Below, in pieces: positions 60,468 through 64,000 of a DNA stretch of 64,000 bases. Each line of letters begins with the position of its first letter. Positions within the stretch are counted from its first letter, which is position 1. The DNA comes from Gammaproteobacteria bacterium (GTDB taxonomy: Bacteria > Pseudomonadota > Gammaproteobacteria > Burkholderiales > Nitrosomonadaceae). Location: the NCBI GenBank assembly GCA_015709635.1, contig CP054180.1:744001-808000 (forward strand). The letters run 5' to 3'. The translations under genes and the position numbers were made by a program. The notes under the pieces were generated by a model. The model searched no databases, was not told where the DNA came from, and saw nothing but the letters and a program-made list of their open reading frames with translations.

Positions 60468-61358
60468 ATGGAGACAGTTCCTCGCTTTTTCCGCCATGGT
60501 CCAGGTCCGTTCACGCGGTTGTTTGTATTCACTTTGCTGTCCTGTTTATTGATTGCCGAAGACACGCGTTTCAAGTATTTTCCCCAGCTGCGCCAGACCA
60601 TCGGCGTGATTATTTTTCCGCTGCAAAAAATTGCCTATATTCCAGCCACTATTTACGACCAGATCGGCGAATTCATCGCCAGTTTCCATTTGCTGGAAGA
60701 AAACGAGAAATTAAGGCGGATTTATCTGGGCAATCGCGAGCAGCTGCTGAAGTTGCATACGCTGGAAGCCGAGAATGCGCAGTTGCGCAGATTGCTCGGT
60801 GCGGTTCAGAAAATTGAGCTTACCACCAAAACCAAAGCGGTTCTGGCGGAAATCCTGGCTACCCCGCGCGATCCGTTCAGTCATAAAATCACGTTGAATA
60901 AGGGGAGTATGCAGCATATTCAACTCGGCCAGGCTGTCATTGACGAGAAGGGCATCGTCGGGCAGATTACCCAGCTTTATCCTTGGTCATCCGAAGTGAC
61001 GCTGCTGACCGACAAAGATCACTCGGTTCCGGTGCAAGTGGTGCGCAACAGATTGCGTTCGGTGGTTTCCGGAACCGGCAAAAACGACGAACTGGAATTG
61101 CGCTATTTGTCGGTGAACACGGACATTCAACAAGGCGATTTGCTGGTGACCTCCGGTATCGGCGGGGTTTATCCGCGTGGCATTCCTGTCGCGACGGTGC
61201 TGCGGATAGAACGGGACCCGACGGGTGATTTCGCGCAGATCATCAGCACGCCTGTTGCCGGTGTGGATCGAAACCGGCAAGTTTTGATTCTGTCGCTGGT
61301 GCAGCCGGAATCCCATGATACTCAAGAGATACCTGCAATTGAACCCGGAAAAAATTAA
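60468..61358 (+). CDS. mreC: rod-shape-determining protein MreC
   Basis: Bitopic protein linking MreB to the wall synthesis enzymes. The 296-residue protein has one N-terminal membrane helix (LFVFTLLSCLLIAED), a coiled coil (ENEKLRRIYLGNREQLLKLHTLEAENAQLRRLLG) and a periplasmic beta-domain with KGIVGQITQLYPWSSEVTLLTD and DLLVTSGIGGVYPRGIPVA. Follows mreB by 61 bases and overlaps mreD by 44. Confidence 0.95.
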   Translation: METVPRFFRHGPGPFTRLFVFTLLSCLLIAEDTRFKYFPQLRQTIGVIIFPLQKIAYIPATIYDQIGEFIASFHLLEENEKLRRIYLGNREQLLKLHTLEAENAQLRRLLGAVQKIELTTKTKAVLAEILATPRDPFSHKITLNKGSMQHIQLGQAVIDEKGIVGQITQLYPWSSEVTLLTDKDHSVPVQVVRNRLRSVVSGTGKNDELELRYLSVNTDIQQGDLLVTSGIGGVYPRGIPVATVLRIERDPTGDFAQIISTPVAGVDRNRQVLILSLVQPESHDTQEIPAIEPGKN

Positions 61359-61890
61359 AGATGAGCAGCTGGGTAAAGAACATTACATCGCGCAGGATGT
61401 GTATGTGCCTGCCAGTAATTGGTTTGTTGCCACCAGTCTGATCGTTGCGCTGATTCTTAATTTTTTGCCGCTGCAGGGAGATATTTTGTTACTGCGCCCG
61501 GATTTTTTGGCGTTAACTCTGGCGTACTGGAATATCAATTATCCGCACAAAATGGGCATGAGCATCGCTTTCGGCATGGGCTTGCTGATGGATGTCGGCA
61601 ACGCCGGGGTGATGGGGCAGCACGCGTTGGCCTATAGCGTGGTGATTTATCTGACGCAGATTTTCGGGCGGCGCTTGCGGTTGTTCAATCCGTTGCAGCA
61701 GGCGCCGCAGATCACCCTGATTTTATTGATGATGCAATGGATTATCGTTGTGGTTGCGGTATCGAGCGATGCGCTGTTGCCGGATTGGCAATACTACCTG
61801 TCGATCGTGGCAGGAGCGTTGCTGTGGACGCCTCTTTCCTATCTATTAAAATGGCTGCTGAAACAGAAGCCGGATCCTAATGCGTTATGA
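61315..61890 (+). CDS. mreD: rod-shape-determining protein MreD
   Basis: Small integral membrane protein of the elongasome. The 191-residue frame has hydrophilic N-terminal residues and then about five membrane helices starting NWFVATSLIVALILNFLPL, with RPDFLALTLAYWNI and GLLMDVGNAGVMGQHALAYS typical of MreD. The start at 61315 lies inside mreC; no closer in-frame ATG precedes the first helix, so the 44-base overlap is probably real. Confidence 0.92.
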   Translation: MILKRYLQLNPEKIKDEQLGKEHYIAQDVYVPASNWFVATSLIVALILNFLPLQGDILLLRPDFLALTLAYWNINYPHKMGMSIAFGMGLLMDVGNAGVMGQHALAYSVVIYLTQIFGRRLRLFNPLQQAPQITLILLMMQWIIVVVAVSSDALLPDWQYYLSIVAGALLWTPLSYLLKWLLKQKPDPNAL

Positions 61891-63800
61891 AGCAACATGT
61901 CGAACTGAGAAATCACCCTGCCGAATTACATAAATTCCGTTCCCGTCTCAGCATTTGCGCCGGGTTTGTACTGCTCCTGTTTTTGATTCTGTACGCGCGT
62001 TTTTATTATTTGCAGGTTATCCAGCAGGAGCACTATTACACGCTGGCGGAAGCGAACCGGATCTTCATCTCGCCGCTGGTGCCCAATCGCGGCCTGATTT
62101 ATGACCGCAACGGGCGAATTCTGGCGCAGAATTATTCGGCGTACACTTTGGAAGTCGTACCTAGTCAGATCAAGGATGTTGAAGCGACGTTGAACGAACT
62201 GGCTGAAATTATTGAAATAACGCCGACGGATCGCCAACGCTTCAAGAAATTGCTGAAAGAAAGCAAACGATTCAAGAGCCTGCCCGTGCGCAGCCGTTTG
62301 ACGGATGAGGAAATCGCCACGTTTGCGGTGAATCGCTACCGTTTCCCGGGTGTTGAAATCAAGGCGCGCGTGCTGCGTCAATATCCCGAAAAGGAAATCG
62401 TCTCGCATATCGTCGGCTATATCAGCCGCATCAACGATCAGGATCTCGATCAACTGGAACGCAACGGTGAGCTGCACAACTATCGCGGTTCGCAGCATAT
62501 CGGCAAAATCGGCCTGGAACAAAGCTATGAAAAACAATTGCACGGTACCGCCGGTTTTGAAGAAGTGGAAACTGACGCGGCCGGCCGCTCGATTCGTGTT
62601 TTATCGCGCACAGCGCCGGTTCCGGGCAACAATCTGATCCTGTCCCTCGATCTCGGATTGCAGGAGGCTGCCGAGAAAGCATTCGGCGAACGCCGCGGCG
62701 CGCTGGTTGCGCTCGATCCGAATAACGGCGAAGTGCTGGCGTTCGTCAGCAAGCCGGGCTATGACAATAATCTGTTCATCGGCGGTATCGATCAGGAAAA
62801 TTGGAATCTGCTGAACAGCTCGATCGACCGGCCGCTTAACAACCGTGCGTTGCGCGGCGTTTATCCGCCCGGCTCGACGTTCAAGCCGTTCATGGCGCTG
62901 GCAGCGCTGGAACTGGGAAAACGCTCGCCGGAATACAGCATGAGCGATCCCGGTTACTTTTCCTTGCCGGGTGTCGATCGCCGCTACCGCGACTGGAAAC
63001 CGGGCGGGCATGGCCGGGTCGATTTGCACAAATCGCTGGTCGTTTCCTGCGACACCTACTACTACAGTCTTGCCAACGATCTCGGCATCGACAATATCCA
63101 TAGCTTTATCGGTCAGTTCGGCCTGGGAAAAAGAACCGGCATCGATATCGAAGGCGAAGTGGCCGGATTGCTGCCTTCGTCCGCTTGGAAAATGAGTCAA
63201 TATAAACAAAAATGGTATGCCGGCGATACCATTTCCGTGTCCATCGGTCAGGGCTACAATCTGGCAACGCCGCTGCAGCTGGCTTTCGCCACCATGATCA
63301 TCGCCAACAACGGTAAGGCGTATGTGCCGCGTCTGGTGAAACAGGTACAGAACAGTCAAACCGGGGAGATCGGAGATATTCCGGCGAAGATGCTATATAG
63401 CGTGTACATGAAACCGAAAAATCTGGAAGTCGTCAAGAATGCGCTGGTGGATGTTACCCGCCCCGGCGGCACGGCGGCCAAAGCCGGTGCCAATGCGGCG
63501 TACACCTTTGCCGGTAAAACCGGCACGTCGCAAGTGATCGCGATCAAACAGGGCGAGCGCTACAATGAAAAAGCGATCAACGAGCGGCATCGCGATCACG
63601 CTATGTTTATTGCCTATGCACCGGCGGAAAATCCCAAGATCGCATTGGCCGTTTTGGTGGAAAATACCGGCACCGGCGGCTCTACCGCGGCGCCGATCGC
63701 ACGCCAGGTATTCGATTATTTTTTGCTGGGAAAACCGGCTGAAGCAGCCGTTGCGCAATTGACAGAGCCGCATGCGGATCACGATCATGAGCATTTATGA
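61887..63800 (+). CDS. mrdA: penicillin-binding protein 2 (peptidoglycan transpeptidase)
   Basis: Elongasome transpeptidase. The 637-residue protein has an N-terminal membrane anchor (FVLLLFLILYARFYYLQVI), the pedestal domain (NRGLIYDRNGRILAQNYSAY) and the transpeptidase with the active-site Ser330 in PPGSTFKPF (SxxK), SCD as the SxN-type motif in VVSCDTYYY, and KTGTS (KTG motif). Overlaps mreD by four bases (ATGA). Length matches E. coli PBP2 (633). Confidence 0.97.
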   Translation: MKQHVELRNHPAELHKFRSRLSICAGFVLLLFLILYARFYYLQVIQQEHYYTLAEANRIFISPLVPNRGLIYDRNGRILAQNYSAYTLEVVPSQIKDVEATLNELAEIIEITPTDRQRFKKLLKESKRFKSLPVRSRLTDEEIATFAVNRYRFPGVEIKARVLRQYPEKEIVSHIVGYISRINDQDLDQLERNGELHNYRGSQHIGKIGLEQSYEKQLHGTAGFEEVETDAAGRSIRVLSRTAPVPGNNLILSLDLGLQEAAEKAFGERRGALVALDPNNGEVLAFVSKPGYDNNLFIGGIDQENWNLLNSSIDRPLNNRALRGVYPPGSTFKPFMALAALELGKRSPEYSMSDPGYFSLPGVDRRYRDWKPGGHGRVDLHKSLVVSCDTYYYSLANDLGIDNIHSFIGQFGLGKRTGIDIEGEVAGLLPSSAWKMSQYKQKWYAGDTISVSIGQGYNLATPLQLAFATMIIANNGKAYVPRLVKQVQNSQTGEIGDIPAKMLYSVYMKPKNLEVVKNALVDVTRPGGTAAKAGANAAYTFAGKTGTSQVIAIKQGERYNEKAINERHRDHAMFIAYAPAENPKIALAVLVENTGTGGSTAAPIARQVFDYFLLGKPAEAAVAQLTEPHADHDHEHL

Positions 63801-63837
63801 GTGGTAATGAGCATTTTGAACCTGATTTCAGCGCAGC

Positions 63838-64000
63838 ATGACCGAAATTAGAAAAATCTGGCATTTTCTGACACGCTATGTCGATAGTTTTTTACTGATC
63901 GGCATACTGGCATTGATGGTTGTAGGGCTGGTCGTGCTCTACAGCGCCACCGGGGCGAATATCGCCAGGGTCAGCAACCAGGCGATCAATATGCTGATTG
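63838..64000 (+). CDS. rodA: rod-shape protein RodA, 5' end only
   Basis: The first 54 codons of a SEDS-family peptidoglycan glycosyltransferase: after MTEIRKIWHFLTRYVD comes a membrane helix (LLIGILALMVVGLVVLYSA), then the TGANIARVSNQAINMLI stretch that runs off the window. It follows mrdA by 37 bases, as usual. No good Shine-Dalgarno sequence precedes the ATG; the leader resembles part of the repeat at 22260-22407. Confidence 0.9.
   Translation, partial: MTEIRKIWHFLTRYVDSFLLIGILALMVVGLVVLYSATGANIARVSNQAINMLI

Overview
The window reads as chromosomal DNA of a betaproteobacterium, most likely a Nitrosomonas-like chemolithoautotroph. The basis is the red-type (form IC) RuBisCO genes cbbL-cbbS-cbbX with a divergent cbbR, together with housekeeping proteins of beta/gammaproteobacterial type (AccBC, MetH, GatCAB, MreBCD, UbiB/UbiJ, LptE). 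No ammonia-oxidation gene lies in the window, so the genus is an inference.

Layout. 1-10685: a same-strand block of alpha/beta hydrolase, NodT-type outer-membrane lipoprotein, HlyD-type adaptor, RND pump, AMP-forming acyl-CoA ligase and a penicillin/AHL-acylase-like lipoprotein whose 3' end was replaced by an IS21 remnant. 10569-18587: an island-like segment holding the RuBisCO locus, bounded by the IS21 remnant on one side and, on the other, by three insertion sequences nested in each other that abut the 3' end of a tRNA-Thr gene. 18812-31777: core genes aroQ, accB-accC, prmA, a zinc-ribbon membrane protein, metH, a small lipoprotein, and the leftward leuS-lptE-holA operon. 32060-39835: dodecin, an M48 metalloprotease whose reading frame starts inside a MITE, a VOC protein, dnaE, trhP and a YheT-like hydrolase interrupted by one in-frame amber codon. 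40098-46585: a PAS-containing chemoreceptor divergent from a four-gene phosphorelay (two histidine kinases, two response regulators). 46590-53802: hydrolase, [2Fe-2S] ferredoxin, a complete polyamine-type ABC transporter (potABCD) and ubiJ-ubiB. 54052-55788: an IS3 transposase scrap and a DUF4157 protein that looks like a secreted toxin. 55901-64000: gatCAB and, divergently, mreBCD-mrdA-rodA for cell-wall elongation.

How the genes work together. CbbR should control cbbLS and the activase cbbX in response to carbon or redox state. AccB/AccC supply malonyl-CoA, and PrmA, LeuS, GatCAB and TrhP serve translation. MreBCD, PBP2 and RodA form the elongasome. The chemoreceptor and phosphorelay probably sense redox or energy state.

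Most notable: (1) a DUF4157 metallopeptidase-like protein with five 16-residue N-terminal repeats and a C-terminal nuclease-like GH-x-IAHR-x-GG motif, a candidate contractile-injection-type effector; (2) a MITE inserted in frame at the start of an M48 lipoprotein gene, with a second copy of the same family near 39.9 kb; (3) a three-deep IS nest reconstructed from inverted repeats and target duplications; (4) a RuBisCO island containing an unrecognised 122-residue protein. Searches and expression data were not available; all family calls come from reading the sequence.
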